Shown: piece by piece, positions 39,401-51,902 of the stretch
Layout of the letters: every line of letters begins with the position of its first letter
Position numbering within the stretch: the stretch's first letter is position 1
Assembly: GCA_037577475.1 (NCBI GenBank)
Contig: CM075190.1
Location: 816,001-880,000 of the forward strand
Length of the DNA stretch: 64,000 nt
Source: Chaunax sp. Z400
Lineage: Eukaryota; Chordata; Actinopteri; Lophiiformes; Chaunacidae
Direction: 5' to 3'
Program-made: the position numbers and the translations under genes
Notes under the pieces: model-generated
Told to the model about the DNA's origin: nothing
Database searches by the model: none
What the model saw: the letters and a program-made list of their open reading frames with translations, nothing else

Positions 39401-40782
39401 CGAGTCTCTACGACCTTCCGTTCCCGAGATACAAAAATTCCAAAAATCACCAAAAATACATGTCATATCTCGGGAACCGTAAATCGTAGAGACTCGGTTT
39501 ACCTGCTGACGTTCTTGGAGACCCCATAAAACCGTTGAAAGAGCTTATCCCCGAGTCTCTACGACCTTCCGTTCAAAAGTTACCAACCCGGGTAGGGCCC
39601 CCATTGAGTTTTTATCCCCTTAACCCTAACCCTAACCCTAACCCTAACCCCTAACCCACACTTGTCCGCGAGTCTCTACGACCTTCCGTTCCCGAGATAC
39701 AGACATTCAAAATACGCCCCTACTGGACATGTCATATCTCGGGAAAGGAAGGTCGCACAGACTCGGGACAAAGACTGGTGTTCTCAGAGACCACATAAAC
39801 CCCTAGACGGACGTTGGTCCCGAGTGTCTACGACCTTCCGTTTCCGAGATACACACATTCACTATAGGCGAACCAAACCCCATTCACTTCAATGGGAAAA
39901 TAAACTTGAGTATAACTCGGGAACGGAAGGTCGTAAAGACTCGGGACCATGATCCGTCGGACATAATTCGTGGTCTCTGAACACGCCAGACTTCTCCCCG
40001 AGTCTCTACGACCTTCCGTTCCCGAGATACAAAAATTCCAAAAATCACCAAAAATACATGTCATATCTCGGGAACCGTAAGTCGTAGAGACTCGGTTTAC
40101 CCGCTGGCATTCTTGGAGACCCCATAAAACCATTGAAAGAGCTTATCCCCGAGTCTCTACGACCTTCCGTTCCCGAGATACAGACATTCAAAATACGCCC
40201 CTACTGGACATGTCATATCTCGGGAAAGGAAGGTCGCACAGACTCGGGACAAAGACTGGTGTTCTCAGAGACCACATAAACCCCTAGACGGACGTTGGTC
40301 CCGAGTCTCTACGACCTTCCGTTTCCGAGATTCACACATTCACTATAGGCGAACCAAACCCCATTCACTTCAATGGGAAAATAAACTTGAGTATAACTCG
40401 GGAACGGAAGGTCGTAGAGACTCGGGACCATGATCCGTCCGACATAATTCGTGGTCTCTGAACACGCCAGACTTCTCCACGAGTCTCTACGACCTTCCGT
40501 TCCCGAGATACAAAAATTCCAAAAATCACCAAAAATACATGTCATATCTCGGGAACCGTAAGTCGTAGAGACTCGGTTTACCCGCTGGCATTCTTGGAGA
40601 CCCCATAAAACCATTGAAAGAGCTTATCCCCGAGTCTCTACGACCTTCCGTTCCCGAGATACAGACATTCAAAATACGCCCCTACTGGACATGTCATATC
40701 TCGGGAAAGGAAGGTCGCACAGACTCGGGACAAAGACTGGTGTTCTCAGAGACCACATAAACCCCTAGACGGACGTTGGTCC
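36467..40782. repeat. Mixed-order block between higher-order domains
   Basis: Order: B-C-D-A (36467), B-C-A (37065), B-C-D-C-A (37546), B-C-D-A (38295), B-A (38893), B-C-D-A (39223), B-C-A (39821), B-C-A (40302). Private changes include gttctttgaga near 38587, cgagtgtctac near 39825 and cgtaaagactc near 39935. The B at 40302 has gattcacac but a normal next joint box and no D, unlike the other eleven gattcacac copies. Confidence 0.9.
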
Positions 40783-43700
40783 CGAGTCTCTACGACCTTC
40801 CGTTTCCGAGATACACACATTCACTATAGGCGAACCAAACCCCATTCACTTCAATGGGAAAATAAACTTGAGTATAACTCGGGAACGGAAGGTCGTAGAG
40901 ACTCGGGACCATGATCCGTCCGACATAATTCGTGGTCTCTGAACACGCCAGACTTCTCCACGAGTCTCTACGACCTTCCGTTCCCGAGATACAGACATTC
41001 AAAATACGCCCCTACTGGACATGTCATATCTCGGGAAAGGAAGGTCGCACAGACTCGGGACAAAGACTGGTGTTCTCAGAGACCACATAAACCCCTAGAC
41101 AGACGTTGGGCCCGAGTCTCTACGACCTTCCGTTTCCGAGATACACACATTCACTATAGGCGAACCAAACCCCATTCACTTCAATGGGAAAATAAACTTG
41201 AGTATAACTCGGGAACGGAAGGTCGTAGAGACTCGGGACCATGATCCGTTGGACATAATTCGTGGTCTCTGAACACGCCAGACTTCTCCCCGAGTCTCTA
41301 CGACCTTCCGTTCCCGAGATACAAAAATTCCAAAAATCACCAAAAATACATGTCATATCTCGGGAACCGTAAATCGTCGAGACTCGGTTTACCTGCTGAC
41401 GTTCTTGGAGACCCCATAAAACCGTTGAAAGAGCTTATCCCCGAGTCTCTACGACCTTCCGTTCAAAAGTTACCAACCCGGGTAGGGCCCCCATTGAGTT
41501 TTTATCCCCTTAACCCTAACCCTAACCCTAACCCTAACCCCTAACCCACACTTGTCCGCGAGTCTCTACGACCTTCCGTTCCCGAGATACAGACATTCAA
41601 AATACGCCCCTACTGGACATGTCATATCTCGGGAAAGGAAGGTCGCACAGACTCGGGACAAAGACTGGTGTTCTCAGAGACCACATAAACCCCTAGACGG
41701 ACGTTGGTCCCGAGTCTCTACGACCTTCCGTTTCCGAGATACACACATTCACTATAGGCGAACCAAACCCCATTCACTTCAATGGGAAAATAAACTTGAG
41801 TATAACTCGGGAACGGAAGGTCGTAGAGACTCGGGACCATGATCCGTCGGACATAATTCGTGGTCTCTGAACACGCCAGACTTCTCCCCGAGTCTCTACG
41901 ACCTTCCGTTCCCGAGATACAAAAATTCCAAAAATCACCAAAAATACATGTCATATCTCGGGAACCGTAAGTCGTAGAGACTCGGTTTACCCGCTGGCAT
42001 TCTTGGAGACCCCATAAAACCATTGAAAGAGCTTATCCCTGAGTCTCTACGACCTTCCGTTCCCGAGATACAGACATTCAAAATACGCCCCTACTGGACA
42101 TGTCATATCTCGGGAAAGGAAGGTCGCACAGACTCGGGACAAAGACTGGTGTTCTCAGAGACCACATAAACCCCTAGACGGACGTTGGTCCCGAGTCTCT
42201 ACGACCTTCCGTTTCCGAGATTCACACATTCACTATAGGCGAACCAAACCCCATTCACTTCAATGGGAAAATAAACTTGAGTATAACTCGGGAACGGAAG
42301 GTCGTAGAGACTCGGGACCATGATCCGTCCGACATAATTCGTGGTCTCTGAACACGCCAGACTTCTCCACGAGTCTCTACGACCTTCTGTTCCCGAGATA
42401 CAAAAATTCCAAAAATCACCAAAAATACATGTCATATCTCGGGAACCGTAAGTCGTAGAGACTCGGTTTACCTGCTGACGTTCTTGGAGACCCCATAAAA
42501 CCGTTGAAAGAGCTTATCCCCGAGTCTCTACGACCTTCCGTTCAAAAGTTACCAACCCGGGTAGGGCCCCGATTGAGTTTTTATCCCCTTAACCCTAACC
42601 CTAACCCTAACCCTAACCCCTAACCCACACTTGTCCGCGAGTCTCTACGACCTTCCGTTCCCGAGATACAAAAATTCCAAAAATCACCAAAAATACATGT
42701 CATATCTCGGGAACCGTAAGTCGTAGAGACTCGGTTTACCCGCTGGCATTCTTGGAGACCCCATAAAACCATTGAAAGAGCTTATCCCCGAGTCTCTACG
42801 ACCTTCCGTTCCCGAGATACAGACATTCAAAATACGCCCCTACTGGACATGTCATATCTCGGGAAAGGAAGGTCGCACAGACTCGGGACAAAGACTGGTG
42901 TTCTAAGAGACCACATAAACCCCTAGACGGACGTTGGTCCCGAGTCTCTACGACCTTCCGTTTCCGAGATACACACATTCACTATAGGCGAACCAAACCC
43001 CATTCACTTCAATGGGAAAATAAACTTGAGTATAACTCGGGAACGGAAGGTCGTAGAGACTCGGGACCATGATCCGTCCGACATAATTCGTGGTCTCTGA
43101 ACACGCCAGACTTCTCCCCGAGTCTCTACGACCTTCCGTTCCCGAGATACAAAAATTCCAAAAATCACCAAAAATACATGTCATATCTCGGGAACCGTAA
43201 ATCGTAGAGACTCGGTTTACCTGCTGACGTTCTTGGAGACCACATAAAACCATTGAAAGAGCTTATCCCCGAGTCTCTACGACCTTCCGTTCAAAAGTTA
43301 CCAACCCGGGTAGGGCCCCCATTGAGTTTTTATCCCCTTAACCCTAACCCTAACCCTAACCCTAACCCCTAACCCACACTTGTCCGCGAGTCTCTACGAC
43401 CTTCCGTTCCCGAGATACAGACATTCAAAATACGCCCCTACTGGACATGTCATATCTCGGGAAAGGAAGGTCGCACAGACTCGGGACAAAGACTGGTGTT
43501 CTCAGAGACCACATAAACCCCTAGACGGACGTTGGTCCCGAGTCTCTACGACCTTCCGTTTCCGAGATACACACATTCACTATAGGCGGACCAAACCCCA
43601 TTCACTTCAATGGGAAAATAAACTTGAGTATAACTCGGGAACGGAAGGTCGTAGAGACTCGGGACCATGATCCGTCGGACATAATTCGTGGTCTCTGAAC

Positions 43701-46700
43701 ACGCCAGACTTCTCCCCGAGTCTCTACGACCTTCCGTTCCCGAGATACAAAAATTCCAAAAATCACCAAAAATACATGTCATATCTCGGGAACCGTAAGT
43801 CGTAGAGACTCGGTTTACCCGCTGGCATTCTTGGAGACCCCATAAAACCATTGAAAGAGCTTATCCCCGAGTCTCTACGACCTTCCGTTCCCGAGATACA
43901 GACATTCAAAATACGCCCCTACTGGACATGTCATATCTCGGGAAAGGAAGGTCGCACAGACTCGGGACAAAGACTGGTGTTCTCAGAGACCACATAAACC
44001 CCTAGACGGACGTTGGTCCCGAGTCTCTACGACCTTCCGTTTCCGAGATACACACATTCACTATAGGCGAACCAAACCCCATTCACTTCAATGGGAAAAT
44101 AAACTTGAGTATAACTCGGGAACGGAAGGTCGTAGAGACTCGGGACCATGATCCGTCCGACATAATTCGTGGTCTCTGAACACGCCAGACTTCTCCACGA
44201 GTCTCTACGACCTTCCGTTCCCGAGATACAGACATTCAAAATACGCCCCTACTGGACATGTCATATCTCGGGAAAGGAAGGTCGCACAGACTCGGGACAA
44301 AGACTGGTGTTCTCAGAGACCACATAAACCCCTAGACAGACGTTGGGCCCGAGTCTCTACGACCTTCCGTTTCCGAGATACACACATTCACTATAGGCGA
44401 ACCAAACCCCATTCACTTCAATGGGAAAATAAACTTGAGTATAACTCGGGAACGGAAGGTCGTAGAGACTCGGGACCATGATCCGTTGGACATAATTCGT
44501 GGTCTCTGAACACGCCAGACTTCTCCCCGAGTCTCTACGACCTTCCGTTCCCGAGATACAAAAATTCCAAAAATCACCAAAAATACATGTCATATCTCGG
44601 GAACCGTAAATCGTCGAGACTCGGTTTACCTGCTGACGTTCTTGGAGACCCCATAAAACCGTTGAAAGAGCTTATCCCCGAGTCTCTACGACCTTCCGTT
44701 CAAAAGTTACCAACCCGGGTAGGGCCCCCATTGAGTTTTTATCCCCTTAACCCTAACCCTAACCCTAACCCTAACCCCTAACCCACACTTGTCCGCGAGT
44801 CTCTACGACCTTCCGTTCCCGAGATACAGACATTCAAAATACGCCCCTACTGGACATGTCATATCTCGGGAAAGGAAGGTCGCACAGACTCGGGACAAAG
44901 ACTGGTGTTCTCAGAGACCACATAAACCCCTAGACGGACGTTGGTCCCGAGTCTCTACGACCTTCCGTTTCCGAGATACACACATTCACTATAGGCGAAC
45001 CAAACCCCATTCACTTCAATGGGAAAATAAACTTGAGTATAACTCGGGAACGGAAGGTCGTAGAGACTCGGGACCATGATCCGTCGGACATAATTCGTGG
45101 TCTCTGAACACGCCAGACTTCTCCCCGAGTCTCTACGACCTTCCGTTCCCGAGATACAAAAATTCCAAAAATCACCAAAAATACATGTCATATCTCGGGA
45201 ACCGTAAGTCGTAGAGACTCGGTTTACCCGCTGGCATTCTTGGAGACCCCATAAAACCATTGAAAGAGCTTATCCCTGAGTCTCTACGACCTTCCGTTCC
45301 CGAGATACAGACATTCAAAATACGCCCCTACTGGACATGTCATATCTCGGGAAAGGAAGGTCGCACAGACTCGGGACAAAGACTGGTGTTCTCAGAGACC
45401 ACATAAACCCCTAGACGGACGTTGGTCCCGAGTCTCTACGACCTTCCGTTTCCGAGATTCACACATTCACTATAGGCGAACCAAACCCCATTCACTTCAA
45501 TGGGAAAATAAACTTGAGTATAACTCGGGAACGGAAGGTCGTAGAGACTCGGGACCATGATCCGTCCGACATAATTCGTGGTCTCTGAACACGCCAGACT
45601 TCTCCACGAGTCTCTACGACCTTCTGTTCCCGAGATACAAAAATTCCAAAAATCACCAAAAATACATGTCATATCTCGGGAACCGTAAGTCGTAGAGACT
45701 CGGTTTACCTGCTGACGTTCTTGGAGACCCCATAAAACCGTTGAAAGAGCTTATCCCCGAGTCTCTACGACCTTCCGTTCAAAAGTTACCAACCCGGGTA
45801 GGGCCCCGATTGAGTTTTTATCCCCTTAACCCTAACCCTAACCCTAACCCTAACCCCTAACCCACACTTGTCCGCGAGTCTCTACGACCTTCCGTTCCCG
45901 AGATACAAAAATTCCAAAAATCACCAAAAATACATGTCATATCTCGGGAACCGTAAGTCGTAGAGACTCGGTTTACCCGCTGGCATTCTTGGAGACCCCA
46001 TAAAACCATTGAAAGAGCTTATCCCCGAGTCTCTACGACCTTCCGTTCCCGAGATACAGACATTCAAAATACGCCCCTACTGGACATGTCATATCTCGGG
46101 AAAGGAAGGTCGCACAGACTCGGGACAAAGACTGGTGTTCTAAGAGACCACATAAACCCCTAGACGGACGTTGGTCCCGAGTCTCTACGACCTTCCGTTT
46201 CCGAGATACACACATTCACTATAGGCGAACCAAACCCCATTCACTTCAATGGGAAAATAAACTTGAGTATAACTCGGGAACGGAAGGTCGTAGAGACTCG
46301 GGACCATGATCCGTCCGACATAATTCGTGGTCTCTGAACACGCCAGACTTCTCCCCGAGTCTCTACGACCTTCCGTTCCCGAGATACAAAAATTCCAAAA
46401 ATCACCAAAAATACATGTCATATCTCGGGAACCGTAAATCGTAGAGACTCGGTTTACCTGCTGACGTTCTTGGAGACCACATAAAACCATTGAAAGAGCT
46501 TATCCCCGAGTCTCTACGACCTTCCGTTCAAAAGTTACCAACCCGGGTAGGGCCCCCATTGAGTTTTTATCCCCTTAACCCTAACCCTAACCCTAACCCT
46601 AACCCCTAACCCACACTTGTCCGTGAGTCTCTACGACCTTCCGTTCCCGAGATACAGACATTCAAAATACGCCCCTACCGGACATGTCATATCTCGGGAA

Positions 46701-47256
46701 AGGAAGGTCGCACAGACTCGGGACAAAGACTGGTGTTCTCAGAGACCACATAAACCCCTAGACGGACGTTGGTCCCGAGTCTCTACGACCTTCCGTTTCC
46801 GAGATACACACATTCACTATAGGCGGACCAAACCCCATTCACTTCAATGGGAAAATAAACTTGAGTATAACTCGGGAACGGAAGGTCGTAGAGACTCGGG
46901 ACCATGATCCGTCGGACATAATTCGTGGTCTCTGAACACGCCAGACTTCTCCCCGAGTCTCTACGACCTTCCGTTCCCGAGATACAAAAATTCCAAAAAT
47001 CACCAAAAATACATGTCATATCTCGGGAACCGTAAGTCGTAGAGACTCGGTTTACCCGCTGGCATTCTTGGAGACCCCATAAAACCATTGAAAGAGCTTA
47101 TCCCCGAGTCTCTACGACCTTCCGTTCCCGAGATACAGACATTCAAAATACGCCCCTACTGGACATGTCATATCTCGGGAAAGGAAGGTCGCACAGACTC
47201 GGGACAAAGACTGGTGTTCTCAGAGACCACATAAACCCCTAGACGGACGTTGGTCC
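40783..47256. repeat. 3237 bp higher-order unit, two copies (40783, 44020)
   Basis: Unit order: B-A, B-C-D-A, B-C-A, B-C-D-C-A, B-C-D-A, B-C-A, the same in both copies with no spacing difference. Shared private changes: aaatcgtcgagac (about 41374 and 44611), atccctgagtc (about 42037 and 45274), ttctaagagacc (about 42903 and 46140) and gagaccacataaaacc (about 43238 and 46475). Copy 2 has newer changes, ccgtgagtc near 46623 and cctaccgga near 46676. Confidence 0.93.
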
Positions 47257-50200
47257 CGAGTCTCTACGACCTTCCGTTTCCGAGATTCACACATTCACTA
47301 TAGGCGAACCAAACCCCATTCACTTCAATGGGAAAATAAACTTGAGTATAACTCGGGAACGGAAGGTCGTAGAGACTCGGGACCATGATCCGTCCGACAT
47401 AATTCGTGGTCTCTGAACACGCCAGACTTCTCCACGAGTCTCTACGACCTTCTGTTCCCGAGATACAAAAATTCCAAAAATCACCAAAAATACATGTCAT
47501 ATCTCGGGAACCGTAAGTCGTAGAGACTCGGTTTACCTGCTGACGTTCTTGGAGACCCCATAAAACCGTTGAAAGAGCTTATCCCCGAGTCTCTACGACC
47601 TTCCGTTCAAAAGTTACCAACCCGGGTAGGGCCCCGATTGAGTTTTTATCCCCTTAACCCTAACCCTAACCCTAACCCTAACCCCTAACCCACACTTGTC
47701 CGCGAGTCTCTACGACCTTCCGTTCCCGAGATACAAAAATTCCAAAAATCACCAAAAATACATGTCATATCTCGGGAACCGTAAGTCGTAGAGACTCGGT
47801 TTACCCGCTGGCATTCTTGGAGACCCCATAAAACCATTGAAAGAGCTTATCCCCGAGTCTCTACGACCTTCCGTTCCCGAGATACAGACATTCAAAATAC
47901 GCCCCTACTGGACATGTCATATCTCGGGAAAGGAAGGTCGCACAGACTCGGGACAAAGACTGGTGTTCTCAGAGACCACATAAACCTCTAGACGGACGTT
48001 GGTCCCGAGTCTCTACGACCTTCCGTTTCCGAGATACACACATTCACTATAGGCGAACCAAACCCCATTCACTTCAATGGGAAAATAAACTTGAGTATAA
48101 CTCGGGAACGGAAGGTCGTAGAGACTCGGGACCATGATCCGTCCGACATAATTCGTGGTCTCTGAACACGCCAGACTTCTCCACGAGTCTCTACGACCTT
48201 CCGTTCCCGAGATACAGACATTCAAAATACGCCCCTACTGGACATGTCATATCTCGGGAAAGGAAGGTCGCACAGACTCGGGACAAAGACTGGTGTTCTC
48301 AGAGACCACATAAACCCCTAGACGGACGTTGGTCCCGAGTCTCTACGACCTTCCGTTTCCGAGATACACACATTCACTATAGGCGAACCAAACCCCATTC
48401 ACTTCAATGGGAAAATAAACTTGAGTATAACTCGGGAACGGAAGGTCGTAGAGACTCGGGACCATGATCCGTTGGACATAATTCGTGGTCTCTGAACACG
48501 CCAGACTTCTCCCCGAGTCTCTACGACCTTCCGTTCCCGAGATACAAAAATTCCAAAAATCACCAAAAATACATGTCATATCTCGGGAACCGTAAATCGT
48601 AGAGACTCGGTTTACCTGCTGACGTTCTTGGAGACCCCATAAAACCATTGAAAGAGCTTATCCCCGAGTCTCTACGACCTTCCGTTCAAAAGTTACCAAC
48701 CCGGGTAGGGCCCCCATTGAGTTTTTATCCCCTTAGCCCTAACCCTAACCCTAACCCTAACCCCTAACCCACACTTGTCCGCGAGTCTCTACGACCTTCC
48801 GTTCCCGAGATACAGACATTCAAAATACGCCCCTACTGGACATGTCATATCTCGGGAAAGGAAGGTCGCACAGACTCGGGACAAAGACTGGTGTTCTCAG
48901 AGACCACATAAACCCCTAGACGGACGTTGGTCCCGAGTCTCTACGACCTTCCGTTTCCGAGATACACACATTCACTATAGGCGGACCAAACCCCATTCAC
49001 TTCAATGGGAAAATAAACTTGAGTATAACTCGGGAACGGAAGGTCGTAGAGACTCGGGACCATGATCCGTCCGACATAATTCGTGGTCTCTGAACACGCC
49101 AGACTTCTCCACGAGTCTCTACGACCTTCCGTTCCCGAGATACAAAAATTCCAAAAATCACCAAAAATACATGTCATATCTCGGGAACCGTAAGTCGTAG
49201 AGACTCGGTTTACCCGCTGGCATTCTTGGAGACCCCATAAAACCATTGAAAGAGCTTATCCCCGAGTCTCTACGACCTTCCGTTCCCGAGATACAGACAT
49301 TCAAAATACGCCCCTACTGGACATGTCATATCTCGGGAAAGGAAGGTCGCACAGACTCGGGACAAAGACTGGTGTTCTCAGAGACCACATAAACCCCTAG
49401 ACGGACGTTGGTCCCGAGTCTCTACGACCTTCCGTTTCCGAGATACACACATTCACTATAGGCGAACCAAACCCCATTCACTTCAATGGGCAAATAAACT
49501 TGAGTATAACTCGGGAACGGAAGGTCGTAGAGACTCGGGACCATGATCCGTCCGACATAATTCGTGGTCTCTGAACACGCCAGACTTCTCCCCGAGTCTC
49601 TACGACCTTCCGTTCCCGAGATACAGACATTCAAAATACGCCCCTACTGGACATGTCATATCTCGGGAAAGGAAGGTCGTACAGACTCGGGACAAAGACT
49701 GGTGTTCTCAGAGACCACATAAACCCCTAGACGGACGTTGGTCCCGAGTCTCTACGACCTTCCGTTTCCGAGATTCACACATTCACTATAGGCGAACCAA
49801 ACCCCATTCACTTCAATGGGAAAATAAACTTGAGTATAACTCGGGAACGGAAGGTCGTAGAGACTCGGGACCATGATCCGTCCGACATAATTCGTGGTCT
49901 CTGAACACGCCAGACTTCTCCACGAGTCTCTACGACCTTCTGTTCCCGAGATACAAAAATTCCAAAAATCACCAAAAATACATGTCATATCTCGGGAACC
50001 GTAAGTCGTAGAGACTCGGTTTACCTGCTGACGTTCTTGGAGACCCCATAAAACCGTTGAAAGAGCTTATCCCCGAGTCTCTACGACCTTCCGTTCAAAA
50101 GTTACCAACCCGGGTAGGGCCCCGATTGAGTTTTTATCCCCTTAACCCTAACCCTAACCCTAACCCTAACCCCTAACCCACACTTGTCCGCGAGTCTCTA

Positions 50201-51902
50201 CGACCTTCCGTTCCCGAGATACAAAAATTCCAAAAATCACCAAAAATACATGTCATATCTCGGGAACCGTAAGTCGTAGAGACTCGGTTTACCCGCTGGC
50301 ATTCTTGGAGACCCCATAAAACCATTGAAAGAGCTTATCCCCGAGTCTCTACGACCTTCCGTTCCCGAGATACAGACATTCAAAATACGCCCCTACTGGA
50401 CATGTCATATCTCGGGAAAGGAAGGTCGCACAGACTCGGGACAAAGACTGGTGTTCTCAGAGACCACATAAACCCCTAGACGGACGTTGGTCCCGAGTCT
50501 CTACGACCTTCCGTTTCCGAGATACACACATTCACTATAGGCGAACCAAACCCCATTCACTTCAATGGGAAAATAAACTTGAGTATAACTCGGGAACGGA
50601 AGGTCGTAGAGACTCGGGACCATGATCCGTCCGACATAATTCGTGGTCTCTGAACACGCCAGACTTCTCCACGAGTCTCTACGACCTTCCGTTCCCGAGA
50701 TACAAAAATTCCAAAAATCACCAAAAATACATGTCATATCTCGGGAACCGTAAATCGTAGAGACTCGGTTTACCTGCTGACGTTCTTGGAGACCCCATAA
50801 AACCGTTGAAAGAGCTTATCCCCGAGTCTCTACGACCTTCCGTTCAAAAGTTACCAACCCGGGTAGGGCCCTCATTGAGTTTTTATCCCCTTAACCCTAA
50901 CCCTAACCCTAACCCTAACCCCTAACCCACACTTGTCCGCGAGTCTCTCCGACCTTCCGTTCCCGAGATACAGACATTCAAAATACGCCCCTACTGGACA
51001 TGTCATATCTCGGGAAAAGAAGGTCGCACAGACTCGGGACAAAGACTGGTGTTCTCAGAGACCACATAAACCCCTAGACGGACGTTGGTCCCGAGTCTCT
51101 ACGACCTTCCGTTTCCGAGATACACACATTCACTATAGGCGGACCAAACCCCATTCACTTCAATGGGAAAATAAACTTGAGTATAACTCGGGAACGGAAG
51201 GTCGTAGAGACTCGGGACCATGATCCGTCCGACATAATTCGTGGTCTCTGAACACGCCAGACTTCTCCACGAGTCTCTACCACCTTCCGTTCCCGAGATA
51301 CAAAAATTCCAAAAATCACCAAAAATACATGTCATATCTCGGGAACCGTAAGTCGTAGAGACTCGGTTTACCCGCTGGCATTCTTGGAGACCCCATAAAA
51401 CCATTGAAAGAGCTTATCCCCGAGTCTCTACGACCTTCCGTTCCCGAGATACAGACATTCAAAATACGCCCCTACTGGACATGTCATATCTCGGGAAAGG
51501 AAGGTCGCACAGACTCGGGACAAAGACTGGTGTTCTCAGAGACCACATAAACCCCTAGACGGACGTTGGTCCCGAGTCTCTACGACCTTCCGTTTCCGAG
51601 ATACACACATTCACTATAGGCGAACCAAACCCCATTCACTTCAATGGGAAAATAAACTTGAGTATAACTCGGGAACGGAAGGTCGTAGAGACTCGGGACC
51701 ATGATCCGTCCGACATAATTCGTGGTCTCTGAACACGCCAGACTTCTCCACGAGTCTCTACGACCTTCCGTTCCCGAGATACAGACATTCAAAATACGCC
51801 CCTACTGGACATGTCATATCTCGGGAAAGGAAGGTCGCACAGACTCGGGACAAAGACTGGTGTTCTCAGAGACCACATAAACCCCTAGACAGACGTTGGG
51901 CC
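47257..51902. repeat. Mixed-order block with a segment matching 12129-13537
   Basis: Order: B-C-D-C-A (47257), B-A (48006), B-C-D-A (48336), B-C-A (48934), B-A (49415), B-C-D-C-A (49745), B-C-D-A (50494), B-C-A (51092), B-A (51573). The stretch 48006-49414 has the order of 12129-13537 and shares the rare ttagccc and ggcggacc changes. From D at 50823 onward it matches the following 1409 bp unit (gccctcattg, gagtctctccgacc, ggaaaagaagg, tctaccacc). Confidence 0.88.
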
